This document shows positions 43,908 through 57,200 of a stretch of 64,000 nucleotides of DNA, one piece after another. The stretch comes from Cordia subcordata. Lineage: Eukaryota > Streptophyta > Magnoliopsida > Boraginales > Cordiaceae. The stretch covers positions 3,575,001 to 3,639,000 of the forward strand of contig JAPTOF010000012.1 of assembly GCA_028554755.1 (NCBI GenBank), written 5' to 3'. The position numbers and the translations under genes are program-made. Each line of letters begins with the position of its first letter. Positions within the stretch are counted from its first letter, which is position 1. A model generated the notes under the pieces. That model did not search any database. It was not told where the DNA came from and saw only the letters and a list, made by a program, of their open reading frames with translations.

Positions 43908-44384
43908 TGCAAATGGAAATCTTGTTTCTGAGTGTAAATTTTTCTGTTTTTCCCTTTCCATTCCACGTTTTGAAGCATTTTCAGCATAATTTTGAATCAG
44001 CAGTATGCTAAGTGTGAAGTGTCTGCTAATTTTGCTTCTTTCTGACTTATCGAGATTGACCGCAAAAGAATTAGTTTTTTGACTGATCGAACCAAATATG
44101 TGAACAAGCGTCTCACCCAGATTCTAAGCACCGTACGGTTAGGATTGATGTATGGATGCCTCTAGATTTGTGAAATTGTAATTTTATGGTAATTTATTTA
44201 TGATGATATTGCACCCTGGCATAAAGATGGTACCTGCATTTTACGTTTTAGAAGGCTAACGTATCGAGTACTGATAGTGTCCAAGTCTAAAGACTCTGTT
44301 AAATCCAAATTCTTTCATGATGCATAATGTTATACATGTTATGATGATCCATGGTGAGAATCAGATCCACATGGACAAGTGTCT
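43908..44384. other. MAX2 3' flank
   Basis: This holds the presumed 3' untranslated region of MAX2 and spacer before the minisatellite. No other gene is recognised. The polyadenylation site is not fixed. Confidence 0.5.
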
Positions 44385-44955
44385 CACCGCTGATCTACAG
44401 CCCGAGCACTATGGGCCCAAGAAAGATGGGCCAAGAATGTTGAAAACTCGCTTTGGTGAGCATCCATTAAACACCCCAAGCATCACCGTAGAACGGACGG
44501 AAACCCTCGTGCAGTTTCATTCCTAGACTTCACCCACAGGAACCCAGATTTGGTGCCTGATCACCAGCTACCGTTGATATACGGACCCAGCGCCAGGGGC
44601 CCGAAGAAGATGTGCCAAAGAGGGTCGAAAACTCTCCTCAGCAAGGATCCATTAAACACCATAAGTTATCACCATAGAACGGAGGGAAGCCTTCAAGCAG
44701 TTCAATCCCTAAACTTCAGCCACAGGAACTAGAGCCCAGAATTTGGCGCCTGACAACCAGTCACCGTTGATATATATGGCCCTAGCGCCATGGGCCCAAG
44801 GAAGAAGGACCGGGAAGGTTGAAAACTCGCTTTGGCAAGTATCCGTTAAACACCACAAGCATCACTACAGAACCGAGGGAAACCCTCAAGTAGCTCAATC
44901 CCTTGACTTCAGGCACAAGAACCAAAGCTCGGAATTTGGCGCCTAACCGCCAGCA
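44385..44955 (+). repeat. Three-copy ~190-bp tandem repeat between MAX2 and the kinase
   Basis: Copies begin near 44385, 44570 and 44762, with periods of about 185 and 192 bp. Shared blocks are CACCG(T)TGATAT, GGGCCCAAG, a GTTGAAAACTCGCTTTGG block, CCATTAAACACC and TTTGGCGCCTGA. It lies in the 1.3-kb spacer between two convergent genes. It has no conserved ORF. TTTGGCGCC is reminiscent of Ty3-type retroelement ends, but no LTR structure is visible. Confidence 0.8.
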
Positions 44956-45230
44956 TCAATCCATATCTCTCCATCTACACATTTCCTAGCCTACATTTCA
45001 TCTTCTCATAACTCATCAAGGCACTATAATTTGAAAAGACAGGGATAGAGCTAACCGGAAATTTCTCCCTTTTTTTTGCTACGCTTCTCCTTTTTCTTTT
45101 CCTTTCTCATTGAATGTTCAAAAATGTGATCTTACATGTCAAACTTGGAAAACCACATAAAAGTTACAATTGGAGCCGACAAAGCGATTGTTTACACCTC
45201 TACCATGTGTTTCCATACGAAGTTTTGCAT

Positions 45231-48200
45231 TTAGTCGACAAAGTACTCGCAATCTAACAAACGTGTGAGAATCTCTTCACAACTTGGTCGTTCATGTGGT
45301 TCCGCCCAGCAATCTACAATTTGACATATTGCAAAGATTAAGATTATGAAATAACAGTGCCAGAACTAGATTTTGAAAATCTCTCGTCAAAATTTGTCAA
45401 GTACCTCTGATTAGCCTGCCGAGTGGTCCTTCAGGGATTTCTAACCGCGATCCCTCGTTGGCAACGGCATAAACAACCTAATCAAAAATAGAGAAGCATA
45501 TAAGCACTCACTAAAATCTAGTTCAACTAGGTTCCCTAGTGTTCTTTTCCCCTGTCTCTACAAATTTTAATGGTGTGGGTTGGCAGCTGAGGTGGTGTCC
45601 AGATGGCTTGCCCCCACTGGTTGCAGCAACTAGATAGAAAACATCAAGGGCGAAAGTCGTGGAATTTCATAGAGTCAAAAGGCTTGAATTCCACCAACAA
45701 GGTGAAACACAAGGAATCTGGGAGGGGGAAAACTAAGAGACTACATGTCCTTTCCCATTATTTAACAGAAAATGGCGGAAAGCAGAAACTTAAAAGACCA
45801 CACAAAGTTGGGCAAATGTATGACATGACATGCAACATACCCGCTCTGGTGGTATGCCTTCCCATGGTCTACTCAAAGTACAGAGCTCCCACATGATGAC
45901 ACCTAGACTGAATATGTCACATTTCTCAGTGAAGGGTTCATTACGTATAAGCTCAGGGGCCATCCATTCTGGAGTGCCTGCAGATGATGAATCCTTGATT
46001 GGGGTGCTTGACATTATCCTAGAGAGCCCAAAGTCGCAGATCTTAACTGTCCATTGCTTATTCACAAGGCAATTAGCACTTTTTAGATCCCGGTGAACAA
46101 TCTTCATCCGATGTATGCACATCAGCCCTCTAGTATCCAACAAAATGAAAATTTTTGGTAGTCAGGTAAAATAGCAAGAATTATTAGATACTACCTTCTC
46201 GAAAAATTACAGAGATGTTAAAATGGATATAGAAAATAACAAAGGACAAATGAGTTTTAAGCAAGCAATTAGAGCAAAGAACTAGCTGCCTGGATAGTCT
46301 TGTCTTTCACATTTTCTCTACTTAAGACAATGACCAGCCTAATGGCAAATAACTGTAAACATGACTAGCAATTCAGGGATTCAAGACCTGTTAAGATAAA
46401 TCCACGCAGACCATGCACAAGGAAAAACAAAAGATAAAAGGGAAAAACACGGGGATAAGAAATCTATGCAATTTTCGGCGATAAAACCAATAAACAGAAC
46501 TCCCGGCAAAGGTTATTCTCAAAATGAGGGTGGCAATGGCTGATAAACACACATGGTTTACTCTCTCCTCTGGGAGAGGCCAACGCATACGTGCAATTAT
46601 GCTTTGCATAGTATGGGTCCAGGCTTCAAGGAAAAATGAACAAAAATTAAAGGAAAAACTAGATGTACTTCTGCTATCTACATCAAAATATTTTCAAAGG
46701 TGGCAAAACTATTACGTCCTAGAAGTAGAATAAGAAAGAGCATGCCATAAATGCCACAATGACAACTAAAATGAGGTTTCCCAACCTTATTAACATATTA
46801 TAAGTTGTCAAGCATCATGCATTAGACAAAGTAAGATCCAGAATATAGGTCATGAAAACTAGACCATCTTGCATAGAGAAAGAGACCCCATTGTTCAATC
46901 ACATATCCTAGGACCAACCAAACTTTGAATCATCAGGAGAATAGTTTTACAGTTACTGCATGTGTAATCTCATAAGACAGTTCAATGCCACATTTTGTAG
47001 CAGCGGATATTTTCAATATAATGGTAAATTTAGACAACCTGCAAATATCTCGCAACATTTTAAGCATCCTCCGCCAGCTAAGTTTCTTCTTCTGACCCCT
47101 TAAATGGATCAAATAATACAATGATCCCATCTCCATGTATTCAGTAACCATTGACAGGCGTGGAGGCTTTGTGCAAGCACCAAGAAACAATATAACTGCA
47201 AAAAATACTATAAGTGAGATTCACGTGGTATATTTTGCTTATACTTAATCTACAGCTTTCTTCTTTCCATTCCCTCCCTTCCGTTCTTTCTCATTGAGGT
47301 ACGCTCGTCCATTTCTGGTGTCTAGACATCCTTAATGACCCCCTAAACATGCAACTAAGGGTGAAAAGACATGAGGTGAACAAAGCAAGGGAAGAGAATT
47401 ACCGTTTGGGTGTCGAAGGCGGCTGAAGACCAAAAGAAGCAAAGGAAGAAAACTCAGTCAGCAGGAACATAACTAGGAGAAAATGAAAATTATTGTTTAT
47501 AAATTGGAATACCTGAGAATGGAAATTTCATTGCAAAAATCCTCCATGTTTTCAGCAGTCAGATCTTGCTCCAGAAAAACTTTGATTGCAACAGGTGTTC
47601 CATTCCAACTGCCACGGAAAACTTCTCCAAAGAATCCTTAAAAAAGAACCTAATGCTTAGATTATGCTCATATATATCAATAATAGAAAAGAAAGAAAAA
47701 GTTAGCAGACACAAAATCAAAAGTTAGCAGACACAAAATCAATCTGGTGAACTTTGGATATTTTGCTCAAGGAGAAGGGACAGTAAAGGGAAAAGGAATG
47801 GCTACCAAAAGCCAGTTTACAGCTTCATAAATTGATTGCTGACTGCACAATGGCAAAACCTTCATCATTATTTCCTCACCTCTCTCCCGTATGATGGGGT
47901 AATTTTCCATTAGAATTGTTTAAATACACCATAATGGGCAACAAAGCTGAAGTGTACTCACAACTTTCTAAGGTACCTAAGCCATCATCTGAAGAAGTTT
48001 GATCCTCTATTCAATCGTCAGTCCTGGTCAACAAAGTTTTCATTCATTATATGATTTACTCCTTTCAAATAGCTCAATCTTTTTTTTCATATTACACTAT
48101 TATTTTTCTATCAAGTACTTTTGAGAATTTTAACTCATACATCAAAGGTGTACCGTTATGTATGTTTGCTAATTAATTTTTGCTTCCCCTCCATCCATCA

Positions 48201-51200
48201 GAAACAAGAAGGAAGATAATTGTCTCTTTGACCATTTAGATTAGCTCTTCCACCATTTAGATTAGTCGAAGAAGTTTTGAAACTTGAGCCATGCTTTCAG
48301 CTAGAAGTCAAAATAAGGGAGTGCTCAACACTAGAACTGAGAAAATTTTTCCCAGTAGTCTGTTTCCTCAGGAGATCTCTTTGGATACGCCATGAGACTC
48401 ACAAGGTCTTCAGAGAAGAATTCCAAGGGACTGCTACATGTCAACCATATGGCCACATCTCTTAACAGTGAAGGTGTAAGGACAATTGAAAACCTCTAAG
48501 ACCGCTCTCCAATGAGCCATGGCCAGTTCATAGCCTTGGAGTGAGGGTGGTAGGAGCAAAAATATTTACATCCTGAGGCACCATATCATTGCTGAGCTTG
48601 TAGGCATTGCTAGCATCAAACAAGAACTTCCATTTTTAAAACTGGGCAGTCTGAGAAGCTGACATTTACCAGCTTAGTGGACAATGGAGATCTTATAATA
48701 TTTTAATTCCAATTTCATCTTACCTCCTATATAATCAGAAACCAAAAGCAAATTACTAAATAGATGTGAAAATGATTATGAGCAGCAACTATATATTCAG
48801 TAAAATCTAAAAGCAAATTGCTAACTTAATAGATGTGGGTATTACTATGACCACCAATCTTCTTCAGTAAAATCATAGCATTGCAGCATATTTAACTTGG
48901 GGGAAGAAAAGAAAAAAAGGGGAAAGAAATTCGATGACACAGACAAAGGGAAAGTGATCCAAAGATAAGTGTAAAGCACACAAACTTGTTACTACTACTC
49001 CGATAAAACCTCAGATGTTCCATACAATGGAAACAAGCAAGTCCAGAAACAAAGTCCTTACTTCACTGTCTCTTTTTTCTCTTCCTCATCTAAAGGGTCA
49101 ATACCACTGTCAGCCCTTCACAGGATAACAATTCTTTTCTTGTTCCTCAATGTTTCATTTTGTGCCTTTGGTCCTTCACATTTTAAGTAAGGAACTCCAT
49201 TAGTCTAGTCAACATTGCCATTCAAAAAACAAATGTAAGTAATATCCCCCACTTTCGTAGTAAAAGGCACATAAATTTTACCATTTTTTTGAATAAAAAT
49301 GGTGGTGGCACTAACAGAAACACTTATTTAAAATCTGAAGGATCAACAAGCACAAACATCAGGCACCAAAATGTCATTTTATAAAAACTTAATGGCAATT
49401 ATCCAACAGTAAATAAGCAGGAGACGTGAGATGCAGTACCAAAGTAATCACACTAGGAAAATAACTAAAGAGAAACTGTGTCTGTATAGACAGAAACGTA
49501 GTTCATACCGATCCCAACACGAGTGCCAACAGTCAACTCTGAGAAGTCAATATTCCATTCTTCAAATGGAAGCAGTGGCTTATTCAGGAACATTGGTGAT
49601 TCCAGAATTCTGTTCCATGTAGAAACTGTTTCTTCATTTATTTGATATTCTGAAGTTCCAATTCTCTCAGGAGTCTGGCTGCTATATTGATGAGGAGATG
49701 AGGGTAATGACATTGCCCTTTGAGAGCTCATGAGTTCTCTTGGACGAACATACAGGGAAGATCTTTCACCAGTTATTTCATCACAATCACCAGATCCCTG
49801 GATAAGAACAATCACCAATGAGTGAGGATGCATTAATACTATTACATGGACGCTCTGCAAGATAAAAGATTGAAAGGTTCACGTTGAAAAAGCATGACAT
49901 ATATAACCCACAAAATTCATCTTTTTGCGCATCTGGACGACATTTTGCAATTTACCAACAGTAATTCTCTCTTATAAAAAGAAAAGGCTTTAGGTCAAAA
50001 GATAAAGATTATTAATTCAACCAAAGCTTACATGATGTTTATCTCATGTACCAGAAAATGACAAAGCTGTTAAGTTGCATGTATATGAGAGCATTCTATT
50101 GAGCCATTCCATGTTTATATGCTTTCAACTATTGGTCACTAGCCTTTAAGCATATACCAAATGTAGAAAATATCTGTGCTTTATTTCAAAACTTTCATCT
50201 TAAGTTTTCTGAAAAATAACAGCAACTTCCTTTCAGATTATCTTAAATCTTAGTTTAAATGCGAGCCTGCATGTCCAGGTGCATCTATAGGTAATAAATC
50301 TGTGGAACTATAGGTGATGATGAAGAAGGTGGCATTTCCTATTGGGCCAAAGCCACATGCAGGTCCTAGAGACATTTTTTCCATTACGCTAACTCTCATT
50401 TAAGCACATCCATGAATGTAATGTCCTTCAGCAGTGTTTACATTTAGATATTTATATATATAGATTTCGACATCATCCATATAACTGCCATGATATTTAC
50501 ATCATTTCCATAATTTTGTTGTTTTCACAGTCCACATCCACCGGTGACTTTCTTTTCTAGAGGGTGCAACTTAGAATAGGCTGGATCTTTCTGCATTTAG
50601 ATAGGAGAAAGATAAAACTATAAGGATATTGATTACATTGATCGCAAAATTCAGCTTCTGATAAAAAGTTTCACCACAAGATAAGCAAATCAAGAGGATA
50701 AACACATAGATGAAGTCAAAAACCATCTCCACTAATAGAGAAAAAAATTATTACGCATCATCTATCAGACACTATACATAAAATTCAAGAAAACAAAGAA
50801 CATCACTATATATGCATTTAACACAAAATACATATAATACAAAAGAGGTTGTGAAGAACCAGAATAAGTAGAACACACATCTTTCTGATAGTCTGGTGCA
50901 ATAGTTCTTTCATTTGACACATAGGTAAGCAATCTATTATCCCCTTGTTCTCTTAGAAGACGATTCTGCTTCAATGTTTCATTCATAGCCCGAACAGCCC
51001 TGGTGCAGTTAAGGACATAAAAACCATCAAATGTATACGTAAAAGATTAAGAATTTTGAAGAAGCTAGGAAACATTCTGATGCCTGCCAATAACTGGATG
51101 AACTGTATAATTAAGCAAAAATCTGGTAAACCCCTCCATTCTGCAGGAGGGTGAGAATCATGGTAGGTTTCTGCTGTTTTTAAGAGGTTGCATAACATTG

Positions 51201-54200
51201 TATTTGGGGGTAATGTGAAAATTTCTGAGACCAATGCTCCTTTTTTAGAGTTTTCTCCTAAACCTTCTGAGAAAAGTCAAGCCATATGAAAAAACTGTAA
51301 CTCTAAAGATCATAGAGAAGTTAATCGAATTTATTATATTAACCTTACGATATCATCACCAATTTCTGGAGTTATGCTAATGCTTCTTCTTCTTACTCTT
51401 CGCGTTTCTGATGTTGATGCTCCCACTGACCTGAAGCTACATCCAGGAAGAGGATCAGCACAAAGTATACCCAAAGAAACAAATGGACAGAAGAGTTGAT
51501 GACAATAATTCATTAACAAGGCCCCACTTCACAATTTATCTGTTAGTCACCACTGAAACCTTCCACCATTCAGCTCACATAACCCAAGGTCAAGATTATT
51601 AGAGGTGTAACTGCATCTAGTCAAGTTGATGTCATAACTATTCAAGCTTCACCCAATTTAAAGAATTCATGCTCAGGCTAACATCAAGCTTGGTGATTAA
51701 ATAGTGACCAAGGTCAACTCAGCTTGGATTGATACGACAAGCTAACTTGAAGCTCTTGATTAAGGTAATGCTTCCATTACTTACCAAAGTACTCAAACAG
51801 GTAAAAAAAATACTCCATAAGTAGCTTTCATCTTGTACATGTATAAAGATCAAGCCTAAAGTACATATTGGTTAGATTGTCAACTTTATCATGCATTGAC
51901 ATAAATTTAAAATTTAAAATATTTCTCACAAACAGGCGCAAAGAAAAAATTTATCTAAACAAGTAGAATTATCTTCCAATCCCACTACAGCAAGCAAAGA
52001 AATAAATTGCTGAGTCCAGATCTAAATACAAACAAGGCATTAGATTAAGAGGGTGATTGGCCATGCTTATTTTGGGCAGGTGCTTATAAGAGCTTTTTAC
52101 AAAAAGCTAGTGGGTGTTGCTTTCTAATTTTGGTGCTTATACATAAGCAAAGCCAAACAGGCTGTAAGTCATGTTTCGCTTGTATAAAAGTACAGTTGAT
52201 GTAAACTGGAGCCAATTAAAGTTGGCATCAAGCTGCTCACGTGAAATTGCAGCCGGGATTGGCTACAGAAAGATGGAGGAGTATAAGATGAAGATTCTAG
52301 AAGCAAAGAACTTTAGACTGGGTACATCAAATACGGAATACATAGAATGCAAGTTCAACTGAAGTACAACACCAAGAGAGGTCAGACGAGGAAAGAACAC
52401 AAGAAAATGAGCACAATATATAGCTTAGGTCAATGGTTTGACAGACGACAATGAATGATGCTTATAAGTTACACACTAAAACAGGACAATCAAAGTGGAG
52501 AACTGCAGCAAGGGACTTGGAATCAGATAAAAGTTAAAAGTACAAAAAGTATATATAATAACAGCTTTACTATATAGATCACAATGCTAACAGTTGAAAT
52601 AACACATTGCAATGTATGTAAAGACTTAGACGAAACAAACATGCCACATTGGTAAATCATGAATTCCAAGACCACCATATTAGATCATAGATTATTCCAC
52701 CTACCGCCAATTGGTTCTAAGAAACCAATGTTTATTGTCATGGTAGGTGTGACAGGGCCAGCCTAGCACCCTAGTCCTTCATAGGGCTAGCCAACCACAC
52801 ACGACTAACAAGCACGTAACACGAAAGACAACGGAGCTCATTACCTACAAGGACATTCCACATTAGTCCCAAGCACAAAATGCATCCAGTGTGGCTAGAG
52901 CCTTGCGGCGATGGACCTGAGACTATAGGCAATTGGCACCCTTGTGACAAACTACCTCCATCTAATCCACTAACACTCGCGTAGCAAGCAAAGTAGCCAT
53001 GCCTCTTCTATCATATCCTCATTGCTTACCACTTTACAGACCAGCTTAGAAAGTCACCCGACAATAGCAGACACACCAATGACAGCTAGCAGCGCGACAA
53101 GCTCCTCTCGCCACTGTCATCGTCCCTAAAGGAGTAGATGAGTTGCTGACCTAACTCTAATACCACTTGTGACGAGGCCGGAGGCTGGCCTTGCCTGGCG
53201 CCCTAGCCCCCTCAACAAGGCCAGCTAATCACACATGACTGACAAACACGTAACGCAAAACACTACGGAGCTTATTACCTGCAAGGACATTTCACGTTAG
53301 TTCCAAGCACAAAATGCTCCCGTATGGCTAGAGCCTTGTAGCGAGGAACCTGAGGTACAAGCAATTATCACCCCTGTGACAGTAAAAGAGTTGAACCATG
53401 GTCCAATATTACGCAAGAGTTGAGCCATGGTCCAATATTGCACAAGAGTTGAGCCATGGTCCAATATTGCACAAGACAGTCCATTGTTTTCTCGTCTTGC
53501 ATATACATTTGCACTCATAGAAGCTATTTGACTCAAGGCTGCATTTTCCCACATTGATGAGCCTTCAATAACTCATTCTTGCTCTTCTCATATCAAATGT
53601 TCTTCATAGCAATTGAGCTATTTCCATCAATCTTGAGTCGTGCATCTCGGGAAGGCTAAAGAATACAATAATCCCAAAATTGTCTTTCTCTAATGCCAAT
53701 TGTTTTTAGGAAAGAACCCCATCTTTCTTATCACAAAGGCAACACCGAAAAGGATAGGATTATAAATCATGTGATTCACAAAAAAGTGGGATGACACCAA
53801 TTTTAGGCAAAATGAATGAAAATTGTTTGAGATGATTTAGATATACAGAAAGAAGACCCGCGGAGGCTAAGTCTAAAGTCATGGAGGTCACCCACCTTAA
53901 AAAGGATAAAGGAAAACCTAAGAGGAGTTGGATAGAAAACCTTAGTGTGATCTTGTGTTTATAAAGCTAAAAAAGGAAATAGTACTCAATGGGACCATGT
54001 GGTCTTGTTAGATCCATATAGCTATGTTTTCAATGACACGTGATACCGTCAGCATAATGTTCGTGGAGCAGTGCAGTAAGCCAGTAACTAGAGCTAACAT
54101 CCTGTACAATCATCTAACCACTTTCAATGTTGACCCTTTGAAGTGACTCTTATTGATTGGTCAAAACACATAAATATTACAAATCAACCCAGAGCTATTG

Positions 54201-57200
54201 TTCGACTTTTTCTATACGAGTCCCAATGTCATGCCCATTCCTTAAGTGGTTGCCCCATAGGCAGGAAAGTGGAAGAAAAATATTGGCTTCTCTTTTACCT
54301 ATTGAGTTCCTCTACCAGTTCCTCTGTTTTCCCTTAATCCGTCAAAAACATCTTTTTGAACGTTGGAATTATGCCATCCTTTGCAAGCTCCTGATAACCA
54401 CTACATTCTCCTTCCCAAAAGCCTGGCACAATATTTAATTCATTGAAACAACAGTAGGACCACTCTAGCCATTCCACACAGTGAAGACGTCAGGCCACGG
54501 CAATAATAGTCAACATCCAGATTCAGTTATCAGAAAAGTAGCCTGCCACACGAATCCAGATCCAAAAACAATGACAGAAACTAACCGCACCATCACCATA
54601 ATTCATGTTAATATTCCTCAAATGAGGGAAAAGAACAGGCAATTAATTTCTGTTCCAACCATTTGAATTGTATACTGAATTCTGTTAAGGATGAGAACAC
54701 TGTTGAAATTTCCAGAAACTGCAACATTAATTTCCGAAACAACACTGTTATATATGGGCATCTAACTATCATAAATATTTCCAATTAATAATTTACACAG
54801 GATATTACTTTATGTTTGAAGCAGGACCTCACTAGTTCTTGCACATATGAGTATTTTTAACATAGTGAACTTATCAAATACGGAATGCAAACAGACAATG
54901 TGTTAAGTTCTATAAATCAAAATGTATTAAAAACAAATAAGCTTGTTCTAATCCAGGGGGAGAGAGAAAATCAGGCACCTTCTCGAAGCAATATCATCAG
55001 AATAATCTCTTACTGATTTGTTATCACCACTAAGAATGGACCGTCCACGTGCTCGGAGTGAAGGATGCTCAGGACTACAAATTCCAAGAGATCAAAATTA
55101 TACAGAAGGCAGAAATCAAGAGAAACACATGCAACAAAGTTAATGGATGAAATAGTTCTATATAATACAAGTGTTACCAATCATGCTCTTCAGTTGCTGA
55201 ACAATTGATGCAATGTATTTAGCTTTAGTTCTTACACGCAAATCTGTGAAACCATTTCAAGATATCCGCCTCTGATAAAGGTATAGCTAGTTTTGAGACT
55301 CTGAGCAACAAAATGATAATTGACCCAGTGGATATATATGGTACTTAACAAATTGATGAAAATTCTATTCAGTGAAAAATTGTTTTCATCAGCACCCATA
55401 CCTAGAGTTTAACCAACCAACATGACATATAGGATCAGAAAACTCTGTTCTAAAAATTAATAAGTCAGACCACAAATTTACATGTGTTAAATAAGATCCT
55501 GAAAATGAAGAATCACCTTGAGCTTGCAGTTCTTGGTTCAGTAATGACCTTTCTCCGGCTCCTTCGCCAAAACGCGTTAGCAATATTGGGTACACTATGT
55601 GATAAGCTGAAATGTAAAATAAACCTGATCAACCTAGCTCATTTAAAATAACAGGAAGGTTAAGACTTCATAAAACTGGAATAGTTCAAAATTAAACTCA
55701 ATATTTAATGGAAGAAAACAGAACATCTCAAATGATATCCCATTAATGAAAGATTGCTCAGAATCGGCACTTATACAATACCTTAAATTTCTATCAACCA
55801 TAGTGGACGAGCGCAACATCATATTCCTCAGTGAAGGTCCCACTGCATTTAAAGATGATTCTAGTCTCTGCTGGTAATGAAGGCCATCATCTTTCTCGGT
55901 GCTGTAGAATATGAAAAGAAAACACAGATATCAAATCGATGCTAAGAAAGCATGGAACTAAGGTATACTAATCTGTATTTTGTCATTGAAGCTGAGAAGA
56001 ATCTACAATTTCTAAACACTAAATTATTAACAAAAGAAACTCTAACAATCTATTACAAAACTGTAAGCTGGAAAAAAGCTAATGCTTCCTTCTAACCTTT
56101 CAGGGTCCCCTCTCTCTGTGAACCCATAAAGAGGACTGTTCGGCTCTAGTGGTGAATCACAGGAATCATTTTCTGCAGAATCACTTTCTCCAGCAGATAT
56201 ATGGGTCATAAAAATAGCCTTGGTAGATCTGGGTATAAGTTGGCCCGGGAAACGCATGAGGTCAACCAACAGTTCAACAGAGTTCAGAACAACCAGTACA
56301 GACATATGCTTATATGAGTCTACACACTCCGAAGCTCCTTCAGTAGGCAAACCCTGATTCAACCACCCAATAGATACATTAAATCGAACGGCATTGTGTA
56401 AACAAATATAAACCAAGCAAATAATCTATGGCAATGAGAACTAGCTAAATAAGAAGCAAGAAAGAGGACAAGATCCATCTGAGAAATCTTGAAACAAGTG
56501 AACTTCCAAGTGAAGAAAAGTTACCACCATAAGCCTGCTTTCAAGACCTACGGTATCTGCAAGAACTTTGAACAATATGGCTCGTGGGCGGCATGAACCG
56601 TGCTTTATTTGACCCAGCAGTTGAACACCACGGTGATCAGGGACATGGGAAGCTTCCTCAAGTACAGCCTTTGCAGGACTTAGTTCCGGATTCGATCGCT
56701 TGTAAACATCCGACACCTATTCACAAAATAACATATGTTAAGAAGTTACAAAAGGCTAATGACCCATCTCAACGCAAATGTAATGAATACAGCTTCAAAA
56801 CCCCACAAAGGAACCATCAAAACCATTCATGCCCACAGGTAAAATTTTGAATTATTTCTGTATGTGGGTGAAATGAGGTAAGAAAAAGTCTCCCATCACA
56901 ATAACAAAAGCAATAATGCAGATTGTGATTTGTGAATGGCATAGTCAATAAATTGATCGCCTTAAATGCGATAGTACACTAGCTAGATAGAGGGGCTGCA
57001 TATGGGACTTAGAAATGCCAAAGTGGGTTCAAGATAAAAGACATCAAACATACACATATATACAAATAATACAATATCTATATACATTGTATATTTCCTG
57101 AGAGTGGATAATCCATGCAACACGAAATGCAAGGGCTTAAGTTTACAAATTCTTGGAAAGAAAGAAGGGGGGAAGGGTGTTGTGTTTTGAGTGTGGGGGG

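Noticed and set aside
53388..53477. CRISPR-like direct repeats
   Set aside because: The units are contiguous with no spacers, in a eukaryotic intron.
54481..54666. ORF of 61 codons in kinase intron 7
   Set aside because: It lies in an intron, has no domain and is of chance length for this composition.
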